The translations under genes and the position numbers were made by a program. A stretch of 64,000 nucleotides of DNA from Marthasterias glacialis (Eukaryota; Echinodermata; Asteroidea; Forcipulatida; Asteriidae): the NCBI GenBank assembly GCA_911728455.2, contig OU452228.1, positions 7,800,129-7,864,128 of the forward strand, in the 5' to 3' direction. Position 1 is the first letter of the stretch; each line of letters opens with the position of its first letter. This document shows positions 44,501 to 56,351 of the stretch, in pieces. The notes under the pieces are model-generated. The model did not search any database. It saw only the letters and a list, made by a program, of their open reading frames with translations, and was not told where the DNA came from.

Positions 44501-47500
44501 CTTCAAAAGCGCTTTTCTCAAAATGCTGTTTTGCTGCTGCGTACGTGAATTTGCCTGTTCGTGAAAACGGTGACGGTATATTTCCAAATTATTATTGACT
44601 CAATACAGTATGCGAACTGAGAACAATAAACGCTTAAGAAGAAACCACTACGTGTATACATTTTTGGGGCTGTTGGTGTGTCCTCGGAGAAGTTGTACTG
44701 CTATTTTCACAGATACATTTTTGCTCCGTAAAAATAAAACCACCAAATGCCTGTTATTAACTTGTATTCAGATCAGCAAAACAATAAAACAAAATAACAA
44801 GAAAACTGAAACACACCTTACACCTTTAGATCATAAACTAGGACATTATATCAATTTGGATTTGGCATAGACTGTACTGCAGTTACTAATTGAGAATGTT
44901 CCTATAGGAATGTTCCGTGGGGAATACAGTATGCTTTGCGTGTTCTCAATGAATCGCTTATTGGGTATACGCTGGCGATCCGCTGCGCATACGTGTCCGT
45001 TCCCACGGACTGCTGGAGTGTTCCCAGGGGAACGTTGGAGTGAGAATATATCCGTTCTTACTTTTGAGACGCTCTCTTATTCTTTTCTTACATTTAGGTC
45101 ATCACAAGTCAACCTAGTGTGTGATCCAGGGGCAGATGTTCCAAAGTTAGACCGACTTGGACAAGAAGAGGGAGTAACAATGTATGTAAGTACTTTCCAA
45201 CACACAGATGCACACATGGTGCACAAAACTTGTTCCTTTATCTTCTCGATTGTTTGACATTGGTGATGAGACTCATAAACTGACTTTCTCCATTGTACCT
45301 GACAGTTTTCAGAGAATGTGTGACATTTTTTTACCATGTTGCTAAGAGGTCCTGCCAAATTATTTTGGTTTTACCCTGACGTCAATGTGTGATAAGCACT
45401 GAATAATCGATGCTTTCCCACGACCCCTGCATTCTAAAGCGGATGTCTTAGCCACTGGACTACCGAGTGTGCCGGTGATGAGAGACCAGTTTCAGGGGAG
45501 GATCCAGGATTTTCCAAATGGGGGGGGGGGCGTGAAATTTACCAATCAAGCAGCAAATGATGATTGAAGGCAAGTTGTGGCGATTGCAAGTTTGTAGTGC
45601 GAAGCCCTAACAGCGTGGGGTCCGATGCCCTCAATGTCCCTCAACAGCGACCTCAAAAGTCCTGAAAAGCATGAACATCATTTTTTTACCCGCCTCTTAT
45701 TGTTTGACATTACAGTGAACATTGTAGTATAATGTCGAAAGTTTATTTCTCATTGCAAGTGGGCGGGATGATATTTTAAAAAAAAATTTGGAAGGAAAAG
45801 TAGGGGGGGGCATGCGCCCCTCACGCCCCCCTGGATCCGCCCCTGAGTTTAAAGCAGCTGGTACCATGCCTGTTGTTTTTTTCCCCGCAGGACTCAGAAA
45901 GCACTTAAGCCGTATTTGCATTGGACTTTTGGGGGGTAAACTAATCAAGCAAATGGGTAACTTGACCATTGTAAGTCCAGTGCGAACACCCCAGGAAAAC
46001 CGAGTCCAATGGGTAGTTTAATCCGGCCACTTTCTGCCCAGGTAAACGAACCTGCTCAAACTAACCGAGCCAAGAAGTCCAACGCGAATGCATTGTCCCG
46101 GTAAAACCACATCCGGTTCGCACGCGCTTAGGCTGGTCGCGCTAGGTTGGCCGTGTGACGGTAAAATCGACTCGTGACTCAGCTCATAGTCGACGCTGAT
46201 ACCTCAGTTGGTTTGTTTCACCATCGTCTGGGTTAGTTTAACCACCGTCTCGGTTAGTTTAGCCACTGTCTCGGTTAGTTTAGCCACCGTCTTGGTTAGT
46301 TTCACCATTGTCTCAGTTAGTTTACCCACCATCTTGGTTAGTTAACCCACCATCTTGGTTAGTTTACCCACCATCTCGCTTAGTTTACCCACCATCTCGC
46401 TTAGTTTACCCATGTCAAATAATCCAAGTGTGGACACTGGTAGGATTTACCCATTGAAAGTTACCCGTGGTCTTGGTGAAATATTAATCCAATGCCAACG
46501 CATCTTTAGTTTACAGTGCCTATTACACATTGGTGTAAGGGTAAAACCAAACAAATATTTTTTATCCCTGATACTTCAGTTAAAGTCCTATCATGCTATC
46601 CTTGCTTGTCTTCAATATAGGGAAATATGATAGTTGTTTGCAAACCCTGGTGATCTTGTATCATGTATCATGTATGTACAAAACAAGCAGAACTGCAATT
46701 TTTGGAAAACGACTGTTGCTTCTGATTTAACTGAGTCATTTATTTTGTTGTAACTTGTCCTCTTGTATCTTCAGGATTTTACACTGACAACAAAGTGTGC
46801 TTGTCCAGGAACATGTGGAACAGCACCAGCTCCATCTCCACGGTCATCTGGGATAAGTCCTGGTTCGGTTCTATGTATCTTGTAAGTTTTATTTCACACA
46901 CCTCCCCCCCCCCCCTACACCCACCTCCCCCCCCCCACCCACCCACCTCTCCCTGTGACTTACCGGTCGGCCTGAGAGGGTACATGTTGTGGATATGACT
47001 CCTTGCCATCTCCCTAATGGCAGGGTTGGTGCATGTCAGGGGGCGTGTAATCATAACACTGTGATTCCCACTTCTCCTTTCCCAATTTAAAAGAAATCAT
47101 CAGTTTCAGTTTCAAGAAACCGTTGTGTTCTTTTTGTTTTTTCTTCAGTTATAAAAACTCGTAAAATGAAAAGTGGGTTTTCACACATGAATTTACAAGA
47201 AGAGTTAAATAACCTCTCGATGAATGAACCGTTCACTGACTTTTCAGTTTTATTTTCATTGTAAATTTCAGGTTTTCTCTTCTGGTTGTGGCTTACTTTG
47301 TCGGTGGTGCTCTATACATGAGATTCGGACGCCATGCTCAGGGGAAAGAAATTATTCCCAACTATGAAATGTGGGTAGGAGTGCCTGGCAACATCAAGGT
47401 ATGTTGGAAGATGACTAAAGCTTGAGACAGCTTACAAAAACAACACCTACACCACAAAGAAGCCTTGCATTACCACCACCCTCCCCGCTCCCGCCATCAA

Positions 47501-48044
47501 ACTCTGACTGAACCATTGTACCCATTAACCTTCAACAGGCTGCCACATTCTTTGTCTAATTTCCTGTATGCTAGAGCAATAAGGAGTACCTTTTCCCATT
47601 GTACCACACAAAGAAATCAGACTATTCTGCACTCCCAGCCTCAGTTTGAATTGCATTGATGTAAATGGGAGAAAGAGAAGATGGCTGTATCATGATGAAG
47701 GTCTATAGATCATCATCATGCCAAGGTCATCCTTGCACAGTTCATTGTGTTTTCCAGCTTCAGTTTAGTAAAAGTGTCTGCATCGTGATAATGTATGATT
47801 CCTTTGAATTTGCAACACTAAGATCCTTGAATCCATGTTGAAACCAAGCATTCCTGTTCAGGCCCATTTTTGGTTTACGGTTTTCCATTAAAACTCTTAA
47901 TTTTTATGAAGTTTGTAATTACTCATTTCCCATAATATGTTACGATGTTAACTTCATTTTTTTCCATTATGATGTTTTTTTCAGGATGGTGTTCTCTTTG
48001 TCACTAGTTGTGGAAAGAAGGCGGGCTACGAAGAAAAAGAGTAG
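41527..48044 (+). CDS. Cation-dependent mannose-6-phosphate-receptor-like type I membrane protein, gene 2
   Basis: Seven exons with the same phases as gene 1: 41527-41690, 41861-41960, 43326-43459, 45098-45185, 46775-46881, 47272-47398 and 47985-48044; 259 residues. An in-frame upstream ATG at 41473 exists, but the 41527 start gives the same signal peptide as gene 1 and is preferred. The ten lumenal cysteines, the helix (LVVAYFVGGALYMRF) and the tail (GKEIIPNYEMWVGVPGNIK, then DGVLFVTSCGKK) are close to gene 1. Exon 3 is two codons longer, and the stalk in exon 5 is six codons shorter (TAPAPSPRSS). The promoter shows TATAAAA at 41224. Introns 2-4 carry a TTAA element, an inverted-repeat element and two further transposons. 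The poly(A) signal AATAAA is at 48344. Confidence 0.85.
42264..43063. mobile_element. piggyBac-like non-autonomous element with TTAA target sites
   Basis: The element is 800 bp, begins CCCTTTAGCCCTC and ends GTGCTAAAGGG. TTAA lies directly outside both ends (42260-42263 and 43064-43067). TTAA duplication with CCC...GGG ends is the piggyBac hallmark. An 87-codon frame inside shows no transposase motif. It is inserted in intron 2 of receptor-like gene 2. Confidence 0.8.
43936..44576. mobile_element. TA-flanked inverted-repeat element in gene 2 intron 3
   Basis: TCGTCACCGTTTTCACGAAC at the left is mirrored by GTTCGTGAAAACGGTGACGG at the right, with TA outside both. Inside, two direct units of about 130 bp share TTTTCACGAAGTGACAAAT, ATGTGTAAACAA-like and GTACTCAGCATTTTGC motifs. 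Confidence 0.75.
45390..45478 (-). mobile_element. Decayed tRNA-like SINE head
   Basis: On the minus strand, CTCGGTAGTCCAGTGGCTAA and a degraded GTCGTGGG-A region resemble the 58490 element. It lies in gene 2 intron 4. Confidence 0.5.
45493..45845. mobile_element. MITE with CAGGGG..GGATCCAGG ends
   Basis: CAGGGGAGGATCCAGG is mirrored by CCTGGATCCGCCCCTG, and AGTTT lies outside both ends. C/G runs sit beside each end. No coding frame is seen. CAGGG ends suggest a hAT-like origin, but the flanking duplication seen is 5 bp, so the superfamily is uncertain. Confidence 0.7.
45985..46460. mobile_element. Possible third fold-back element with 24-bp repeat arm
   Basis: In gene 2 intron 4, about nine units of TCTCGGTTAGTTTACCCACC-type sequence (period about 24 bp) fill 46200-46415. 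The mirror motif AACTAACCGAG occurs at about 46057-46070, and AAACCGAGTCCAATGGGTA at about 45995-46012. The right side ends GGATTTACCCATTGAAAG, which complements the left CAATGGGTAGTTTAATCC. The left arm is eroded. Confidence 0.5.
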
Positions 48045-48126
48045 ACGGTGCATGAAAAATGGACAACTAACACTTGTAATGAATCTTTCATCTGTTTTTT
48101 TATAAGTCTAGTAGTTGGTTGTATTA

Positions 48127-48310
48127 CCAGCGGCGGCGCTCAGGAGGGGGGGGGGGGGCGTTCAAAAGGCCTCCTTCCCCAGTTATTTCCCCCCACCCCC
48201 GCAATTTGTCCCCCCCCCAGTTATTTTTGTTTGCCCCCCCCAATTTGCCCCCCAGTTCCCGCCTCAATTTTTCGCCAGTGCCCGAAATTGATCTGGTGTC
48301 ACCGCTGTAA
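48127..48310. repeat. C-rich dispersed repeat after gene 2
   Basis: Relative of 9640-9835, sharing CAGTTATTTTTGTTTGCCCC, CAGTTCCCGCCTCAAT and TCGCC. It lies in the likely 3' UTR of receptor-like gene 2. Confidence 0.65.
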
Positions 48311-48343
48311 ATTACATTCAACTTAAGTGAACTATTTTATTTC

Positions 48344-48349
48344 AATAAA
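48344..48349 (+). terminator. Putative poly(A) signal of receptor-like gene 2
   Basis: AATAAA lies 300 bp after the stop codon, just past a C-rich repeat that would fall in the 3' UTR. Confidence 0.45.
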
Positions 48350-49643
48350 CTGTAACATCGTGTTATATGGGAGGGTAGTCAACAGTAACAATTATTTTTG
48401 AAAACACAAACTGTCTTTGGGGGTATTTATAAAGAGTAAATACTAAAGCAATATTGCATTTCTATAACATTTTATCTGTCTTTTTATTCAGTTTAACAAT
48501 AGTTGGCATCTTGAAACACAAGTTATGTTATCACCACAATCCACTTTTCAAAGTAAGCTGGCCCCAACCCTTCATCAGGCCCAGTAGTTGTGTTTTTGTA
48601 AGGGAAAGGGAGTTTGTTCTCAAAGGGCACTTCTATTAGGGAAATCTAAATTTTCATTGGAACATTTTAAGGGGCACCAAGGCAATGACCGGGGGCATGG
48701 AGGTGTTTGCCTCCCTCCGTTGACTCCTTGAAGTATCAGGTCAGCTTCATGATAAAAAACAACCAGTACTGTTGAATCCCTTTGATTTGAAATAAATATA
48801 TTCACACAGTATCCTATTATTCTTTGAATTTTCTTCTAAGTGCTTGTTTTTTTAATGTTGCATTATACTCTGTAATTGTATTACAATTAAAAAGTATTTG
48901 TTTATAAAACAAAAGCAAAAGAATTGTTAATGGCCTCACGTTTCGACCCTAGCAGAGTCTTTCTCAGAGGCTAAATGACAACCCAACACACACATACAAG
49001 TATACTGGAGTAACAAAAGCAGTCAACAAGTGGAAAGAAGTGAAAAGAGAGAGGCAGAAAGCAATCAGAAGATGCAAGGGATGAACAATAAAGAGGGAGA
49101 CGTGGGGGTGAGGGAAGAGTCTGGTTTAACTATAAGAGGTTGGAAACACAAAAGACAAAGTCAAAGGTGGGGAAAAGCGGGAGATAAATAAAAATAAAAA
49201 CTATATAATTATATCAAACAAAAAAATTGCACATTTGTTTTTGTTTATTTACCAATGCATCCCGCCTTAGAGTGCACACGGCAGTATTTGGGAAACGGAC
49301 GGGTGGCTTTAGGAGGGCTTGAGAGGTTTATGCCCGTTCAGATTGGGTTCGGTATGTGTTGACCTAAAACATCTGATCCGAGTGCTAAGAAATATGCAAC
49401 TTGGACTTGTGTAACTGACTGAATAGTAGCCTCTTACTTGTGCAATGTTTGGTCTATATCGATCAAAACAAATACGCGGATTTATGTTGACTTTGCAAAT
49501 CATTTGAGATCAAGAGTTTAAAGTTCAGTTTGAGTTGATTGTTTGTTGGCCAGTTTATAGACTGCTACCCGTATACACTATGTAAGTGATCGGGTCATAT
49601 TTTCACTCAATATTCGATTTCTGTATTGCCCTTAAATTATTTG

Positions 49644-52600
49644 ATGATGGCTGTTTCGTGCTGCACAACATTCGCGTTGGCTTTAGTAATGTTATGTTTA
49701 GGCCTGTGTCACTCGGATCTAACGACATGCGTAAAAGTTGATGACTGTTCATGCAGGACATCGGATGGTCTGGAAGTCAACATTCGATCACTGGGTTACC
49801 AAGGATCCCAAGCGCCAAGGTAATAGACTCCTCGAATAATTTGCGATTGGCCGGCCATCCCATTCTCGAGAATGGGATGGTCGGGTCGAGAGGGTGGGGG
49901 GGGGGGGGACCCAAAATGGGGTTCTCTGTCATAAGATGTTCTTATCTCGTGATAATTACTCATTTTATCCTAAACCCCAAGCTAAATGAAATTCCTCTAT
50001 ATTTTGTACATCTGTTAGTAGCGAACTGGGATAAAAAAAATCTACTACGGTAGTTTAGGTTAGACACTCCCCAGAAAGATGATACAAAGAATAACTACTC
50101 CTCGTATGCATATACACTCTTGATTTAAACTTTTAGCCTACACTTTATGTATCGATAGTTTATCGGTGATCCGTGGAGCACAGCGAAATATTTGTATGAG
50201 GTACGGTGTCCATAGTTATTTCTAACGCAATTTCGTAAATTGAGATGGAAGTGGGTTTTTACCAATCTTGTTTTTGTGTATACTTCAGGTTTACATTCCA
50301 GCCTCCGTCGGGTACCGAGCCATGGCAGTATGCTTTTAATCCATGCTACACATTCACATATGACGAAACGTGCAGTAATGTCATCGTAAGTAGAAGCCAC
50401 GAGGCCTTCAAAATATCTTGCCCGGTATTAAAGTTAAAAGGGGAAAGATAACAAGTAAAACTGGCTCTTGTTGTTTGTAATTGCTTGAACAAAACTACTA
50501 GATATCTTTCCACTTAATTGCCATTTTACATTCATTCGCGTTTTCTTCGGTCCACACTTGATATCACTCACTTGAATGTTCCCCGTGCAAACAAAGTTCT
50601 GGATCAAAAAGCTTTCAGTGTAGCGGGGCCAATGATTTGGAACAACCTTCCTCCTGTCATTAGGGAATCTGTTTCGCAAAGCTCTTGAGGCTCATCTTTA
50701 TCCATGTTAATTTCTTTTACGTGCGCAATGATCTTGATGGATAGCGCCTTGTATATATTAGAATTGTTATGTTATGTTATGTTATGTTATGTTATGTTAT
50801 GTTATGTTATGTTATGTTATGTTATGTTATGTTATGTTATGTTATGTTATGTTATGTTATGTTATGTTATGTTATGTTATGTTATGTTATGTTATGTTAT
50901 GTTATGTTATGTTATGTTATGTTATGTTATGTTATGTTATGTTATGTTATGTTATATGAAAACACACACTTTTATTTTGTCATTGATTTGATTTGATTTT
51001 TCAAATTACCCCTGTATGATTATTATCAATGAAGTTTTTAGAAATACTAATATACTAAACACTCTATATATTATAGGCTTGTCAAAGATCAACTACTGAC
51101 TTGACGGAAACGTATAATATTGGAGATGTCACATCATCATGGAGTATTTTGAATGATAACTATGTGGTCGAATATGAACACATGGATGACCTTGGTACAA
51201 CGAGGTAGGCCATCGAAATGGTTTTGTTGTCTCTTCTTGTAAGTAAATAATAATTGTGGCTCAGTGACTCTGGCGAAAACCCTGAACTTTGACCAACTTT
51301 CAAAAGTTGGATTTCGAATCTAACAATGATTTCTAATTCACTATGATAAAAAAAAGTAGAATCTTATTTACCTATTAAGATATTGTTTTGGTCATAATGA
51401 GTGAAAAGTGGTGGGCCCCCAGACTGTTTTATAGAAACACAAATAGTTAAAAAACAAAACAAACAAAAACCAGCTTTTTAAATTTTTTTATTTATTAATT
51501 AGGCCTATGCTTTACAAATGTGGTATCGAATTTAGTAGAAAAATCTACTGTGAGTCAAACTATACCAAAATCTCACTTTTGAAAATTGGGTCAAAGTTTA
51601 GGGTTTGTCTTAGAGCCAGTCACATTTAGTCTATATCAATATTTTGTTTCTATATAGTACGCCTTCAATGTCTCAGAAGTTCACATCTATTTTTAACACC
51701 ATTTGCGCATCATAAAACAGAACATCTCAAGTAACACTGATGTGTGATCCGTCTGCAGTAGAACCTACATTAGACAGACTGGGCTCAGAGGGTGGACCAG
51801 GTACAACTTATGTAAGTATTCCTATCTTGTGTTTATACATGCATCTGGTTTTTTTTAAATCAACTTTTTGAACATAATTTTGTGGGATTAGACTGAAGAA
51901 GAATGGTGATTTCAGTTAGATGGTTAACATTTGGAATAGGAGGCCTGATGTACACTCATACGATGGTAGAATGAATGCGCCTATACGATTCTTTGGCCTG
52001 TGTTATAGCTTGGCTGTAATTTCTGATTTGTTGTTACTATGATTTGTAATGTCATTGCTTTCTTGTGTACACATGCCGGCAGTATTTTACACTTACAAGT
52101 GAATGCGCCTGCCCGGGAGCCTGTGGTGCTACGCCCCCTCCACAAATAACCACTACGTCCAAACCACCGCCAGCGGGATCAAGTGGACTGAGTTTTGGCT
52201 CCATTCTCTGCATCATGTGAGTCTGAGATAACTCAGTGTGGCACCTTCTTACCCCCTTTAAATGTGTATAAGAAACTAAGAGGAGAGTGTAGTTGTTTCG
52301 TATCTCAAATGCTGATTATAACAGTTGCCCTTCAAACATTTCTGCTTAAACATGTTAAAGGGACTGTGTCGTCATGATCGTAGTCTGCCTGTTTCTGGGC
52401 CCAGAAACATGAACTCTCACCCAGTTACTGCACGCGCCCGCGTTGACCATCATATCACAAAGGGCGCCGTCTTTATTATTATGTGATGTGACCGCTACTC
52501 GCGCGTGTGTGCGTGCAATAACAGGTTGAGTGGTCAGTCTAGCCGCAGACTCGCTGTGATCATGACAACACAGCCCCTTTAAGAGTTGGCTGTTTTAAAA

Positions 52601-53360
52601 AATGGGGGTCTGCTGTTGCTATAGAAACTATTTAAAATTTGTGACCATGCTTGTTTTTAAATGAGAGTTTTAGATCTTCCTACTGCAAAACCTTTATTTT
52701 TACTTGGCGTAATCATAAATGGGGGAGGGGTTCTGGAATGCTCTGTCTGATAAATAAGCAGCCCGGTTCTACACAATGACCACCACAAATGCTTGGTCGC
52801 GTCCACAATGGATAAATATTGATGGGAGCATTCAATATGAATGATGGGACATTATGAGTAGATGCACACAACGCACTGTAATTATTAGTGCCTGTATTAT
52901 ATATAAATATATTTATTATTTGTCTTTGCAATAAGTACTTTCATCTTGTACTGTTTTCAGATTTTCGGTGCTAGTGATCATGTACGTCATCGGTGGTGTG
53001 CTCTTCATGAAGTATGTACGCCATGCTGAAGGGACAGACGTTATACCAAATAAAGCATTATGGTTTAATCTACCAGGATATATTAAGGTTCGAACAAAAT
53101 TAAATTATTACGTGGTTGAATTATTGTAAATGTTAAATACAGTTTTAAATATACAGCTACTGGTCTGTCATTCGTCAGTAAGGACTACTTCAAGGTTCTT
53201 GACAAACTAAAAGGCAATGAGAAACTGTTGTGTAATTTTTGTAACTCCTTTTTCGTAAGATAAAAAACATGATTTGCATTTTGTTTTGTTCATTTTGCAG
53301 GACGGAATACTGTTTGTGACCAGTTGTGGCAAGAGGAACGGCTATAACTCTCAAACATAA
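49644..53360 (+). CDS. Cation-dependent mannose-6-phosphate-receptor-like type I membrane protein, gene 3 (diverged)
   Basis: Seven exons: 49644-49819, 50289-50385, 51077-51204, 51721-51811, 52083-52216, 52961-53087 and 53301-53360; 270 residues, with intron phases identical to genes 1 and 2. Two adjacent ATGs occur at 49644 and 49647. The signal peptide is different in sequence (SCCTTFALALVMLCLGLCHS). The ten lumenal cysteine positions are kept (KVDDCSCRTSDG, NPCYTF, ACQR, MCDP, CACPGAC). The stalk is richer in Pro and Thr (TPPPQITTTSKPPPAG). The helix has YVIGGVLFMKYVRHAEG, and the tail ends DGILFVTSCGKRNGY. Introns are shorter than in its neighbours. It is the oldest split in this cluster by inspection. 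ATTAAA at 53546 may be its poly(A) signal. Confidence 0.85.
50764..50954. repeat. TTATG pentanucleotide microsatellite, about 38 units
   Basis: Uninterrupted array in gene 3 intron 2. A five-base unit leaves all three plus frames open as repeats of MLCYV, which is not coding. The purity suggests high length variability. Confidence 0.95.
52355..52582. mobile_element. TTAA-ended palindromic MITE in gene 3 intron 5
   Basis: TTAAAGGGACTGTGTCGTCA at the left is mirrored by TGACAACACAGCCCCTTTAA at the right, with more pairing inside (GATCGTAGTCTG / CAGACTCGCTGTGATC). The GC-rich centre differs from the AT-rich surroundings. Confidence 0.75.
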
Positions 53361-56351
53361 TGGGATTATATCAAGTATCAAGTTATAGGCCTATTAATGG
53401 TTAAAACATAGAGAATTTTATATGTACAAATCTTATAAAAAGATTTGATATTGATGTTCAAAACATGTGTGACTTTGTATTGTCATTAATAATAACTGCA
53501 TTTAAAAGCGCCATGTATCAAAGAAATTGATCGAAGGCGCGGTACATTAAAACACAAACTAATAGAAGGAAAAGAAAACGGTAACAAGTTAAAAAATCTT
53601 ACAAAACAAGCCAAGCCAAACTTTAAAAATACAAGTTACGATAAGGCTCATCCAGCGGCGTGGCGACCGGGGGGGGGGGCGGGGTGACACCCCCAATGTG
53701 TTTCCTAAGTCGGCATTTAGAGCCACAGTTGGCAAACTGAGCACCAAGCTTATCTGAGTAAGGGCTCGGGCTGAACACAAATCCATTCGGCAATTACCAA
53801 ATTAAATATTCTCGGAAACGTGCGGGCCTCCAAGCTCCGATAGAGCGTCCGGGGGCTTCGCCACCGGACCGCCCTTGCAGAATTTCCACCCCTTAGACTT
53901 CATTAGGGACATTAGTTTACTTGTCAACAAAATAAAAACGTTTATTTTCGGCAACTTGACTGCCTTTTTTAGCCCTGAAAAAAATTCAAAAATCTGGGAA
54001 TTCGCCCCGGGACCAGCATAAGAAATGTTGCCCATATATAAACTCCAACAGTATCGGATCATTGTCCAGAGTTCAAAAAGTATTCACTGTGTGAATTACA
54101 AAATGAAGTGTCTATTTTTGGCAACGTGACGGTCCTCCTTAGCCCTGAAAACACTGAAAACCGTGGAGCGTCCGGGGCTCCCCCCCCCCCCGGAACCACA
54201 CTAAAACTTGTGTTCATATACTCCAACCGGGGAATCGCAAAAATACTGTTTTCAAAGCTTGTATTTGGAATATGAGTCGTCTTATGCTCGGCATCTGAGG
54301 GCCATTTTAAACCTTTGAATCACTGATAAACCTCAGGTGAGTCCCATATCGTTGCACTTTGGCATTCGATTGATTTCAAAGCACGATTAATTTCAATGTA
54401 TGTATGTTTTTTTTTAATAAACTACAGATATTTATTTATTTTCCCTTCCCCGTAGTCTGTGCATCTACCTTCATTTGACGAGAAACAATACGCAACAAAC
54501 AATCTGAAAAAGAGGCTTTAGTAATACAATATTTCAGCATCAACGAAATAATTTATTTACAATTAAATCGTTGCAGTCTTACACTTTGACAATTTCGATC
54601 ACGATGCATAAGTTTTACTGTAGGCCTACTCGATCTAAGATAAAATTACATTTTAAGACGCAATTAAACAAATATTACAAAAATCAGTGAAGTTAAACAG
54701 TCCAATCTTTTTGCGACTGATCTGGTTTTAATAACAATACTGTTTCAGCTACTCAGTCACATCTGTAGCCAATAACTATTTACAAAATGTAAACGATGTT
54801 AATAAATAGCTCAAAGTTTTTATTTACTAAGAATTCATTTACTGCTTTAGAATCAATAATAGGCTGTAATGTACGTAACTGTTTCGGCATTTCCCTTAGA
54901 CAAGACAGACTGCGATTACAACCATTGGAAGATGGGCTGATTAACTTTCTTATTTCTTATGTGATGGTATGACTTAGAAATTGGTTTATTCTGCACACGA
55001 AATAACATATTTCGAAGAACCTTGATTGTTGATATTTATCATTATTTAAACCAAATCTTCGAGTAAGTTTGATGTACAAACATTGTCTAACTTCAATTAT
55101 TAAATTAAAACAAATTGACAGCTAGTAGTATTTTTTAAATATTAAATGTATTAACAAAATGCAGGATGCAATGAAAAAATAAAAGTAAAAAAGACATAAC
55201 ATTATACGTTCATAAACAACAAGCTAAATTCTGTATGTACATTTTACACAGGAGACCATTCGATTAAATGATCGCCAAACCAAACAAGTCTATATTGATG
55301 CTTCCTAATAAGTCAGTATATGTAGACCGTGTAAGCTTTGTTTACAAAAGAATGACCTTGTACATTCCGGGGTATTTCCGGCAGGCAAGCTACTGCACTG
55401 GTCATAAGGAAAATTTCACATTTCGTCTCATAACTTCCACATAAATTCAAGAGTTAAAAAAAAAAACCTAAATAAAATAGTTTTAGATATGCCCCTTTTC
55501 TTCATATGAAAAGTTGATAAAAATCAGACAGTGCAATATCCATAAAATATAAGATTTTATGTTTTCTTCCATTGGGCTGTGTACAAATCGTGCCTGCAGG
55601 AAGTCCAGGCTGTGTGGCTCTTCAGTAAACATGTGATGTCACAGGTTACATGGTCTATAGATGTATGCAGTGACTGGATGTACAGTGTACATGTATGTTA
55701 TCCCACTGCAGTCATCCGATTTCAAGACCTCCTGCCCACACATGTACTTCTTATCATTCTCAGTTCATAAAAAGGGCCAAGGCTATTTTCCCCTTTGAGC
55801 CTTTTTGGTTCCATTTATTTCAAATGGAAGAAAAAAGATAGCTGCACTATGGTATAAAGGTCTATTGTATCTCAATTTAATTTGGAAAATTGAAGTGCTG
55901 AAGTGCAGTAAAAAAGTTGTAAAACTTCAATAGTAAGTAAACTGTTGATCTTGTAATTAAAATTACATTATTTCGTGTTTTTGTGTTCAATGCCTTTATG
56001 TGGATTGGGGAAGGTTACAAAGCTAAACCAACTTTGCTTGATAAATAAAGTAGACATGAATTTACCCATTCAAAAGGTTAAGGTTTTGAGATACCATTAT
56101 GATATTTTTAGGATTATCACTAGGGTTGACATGAGGTTTGATGACAGTCTTCTAGTTGCAGACACTTTAAACATGGTATTAATCATCGTAAGTGAGAACA
56201 GAAAAAAGGTATCTCCAGCAGTGAAAACAGTTGCGACGCCTCTCAAATCTGCACTTGTAGAACCATATCATCCATTGTTGCCTTAGACGGTTGACTTTCC
56301 TTAATGACTACACTACTACAGTTAAGTTGGGTGAAGTGGGGCGTGTCATCG
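53361..56351. other. Intergenic region after receptor-like gene 3
   Basis: Holds the gene 3 3' UTR, AT-rich spacer and the MITE at 55325-55662. No additional exon was recognised. The DPH3 poly(A) signal could be the TTTATT at about 55816 (minus-strand AATAAA). Confidence 0.4.
55325..55662 (+). mobile_element. MITE of the 'GACCATGT' family between gene 3 and DPH3
   Basis: Same order of motifs as 4838-5173: AGACCGTGTAAGC, GACCTTGTACATTCC, GGCAGGCAAGCTACTGCA, CAGACAGTGCAATATCC, GCCTGCAGGAAGTCCAGG, and an end at TTACATGGTCTATAG. Confidence 0.75.

Noticed and set aside
50704..50996. Open frames of MLCYV repeats in all three plus frames
   Set aside because: Produced by the TTATG pentanucleotide array; identical peptides in every frame are the signature of a microsatellite, not a protein.
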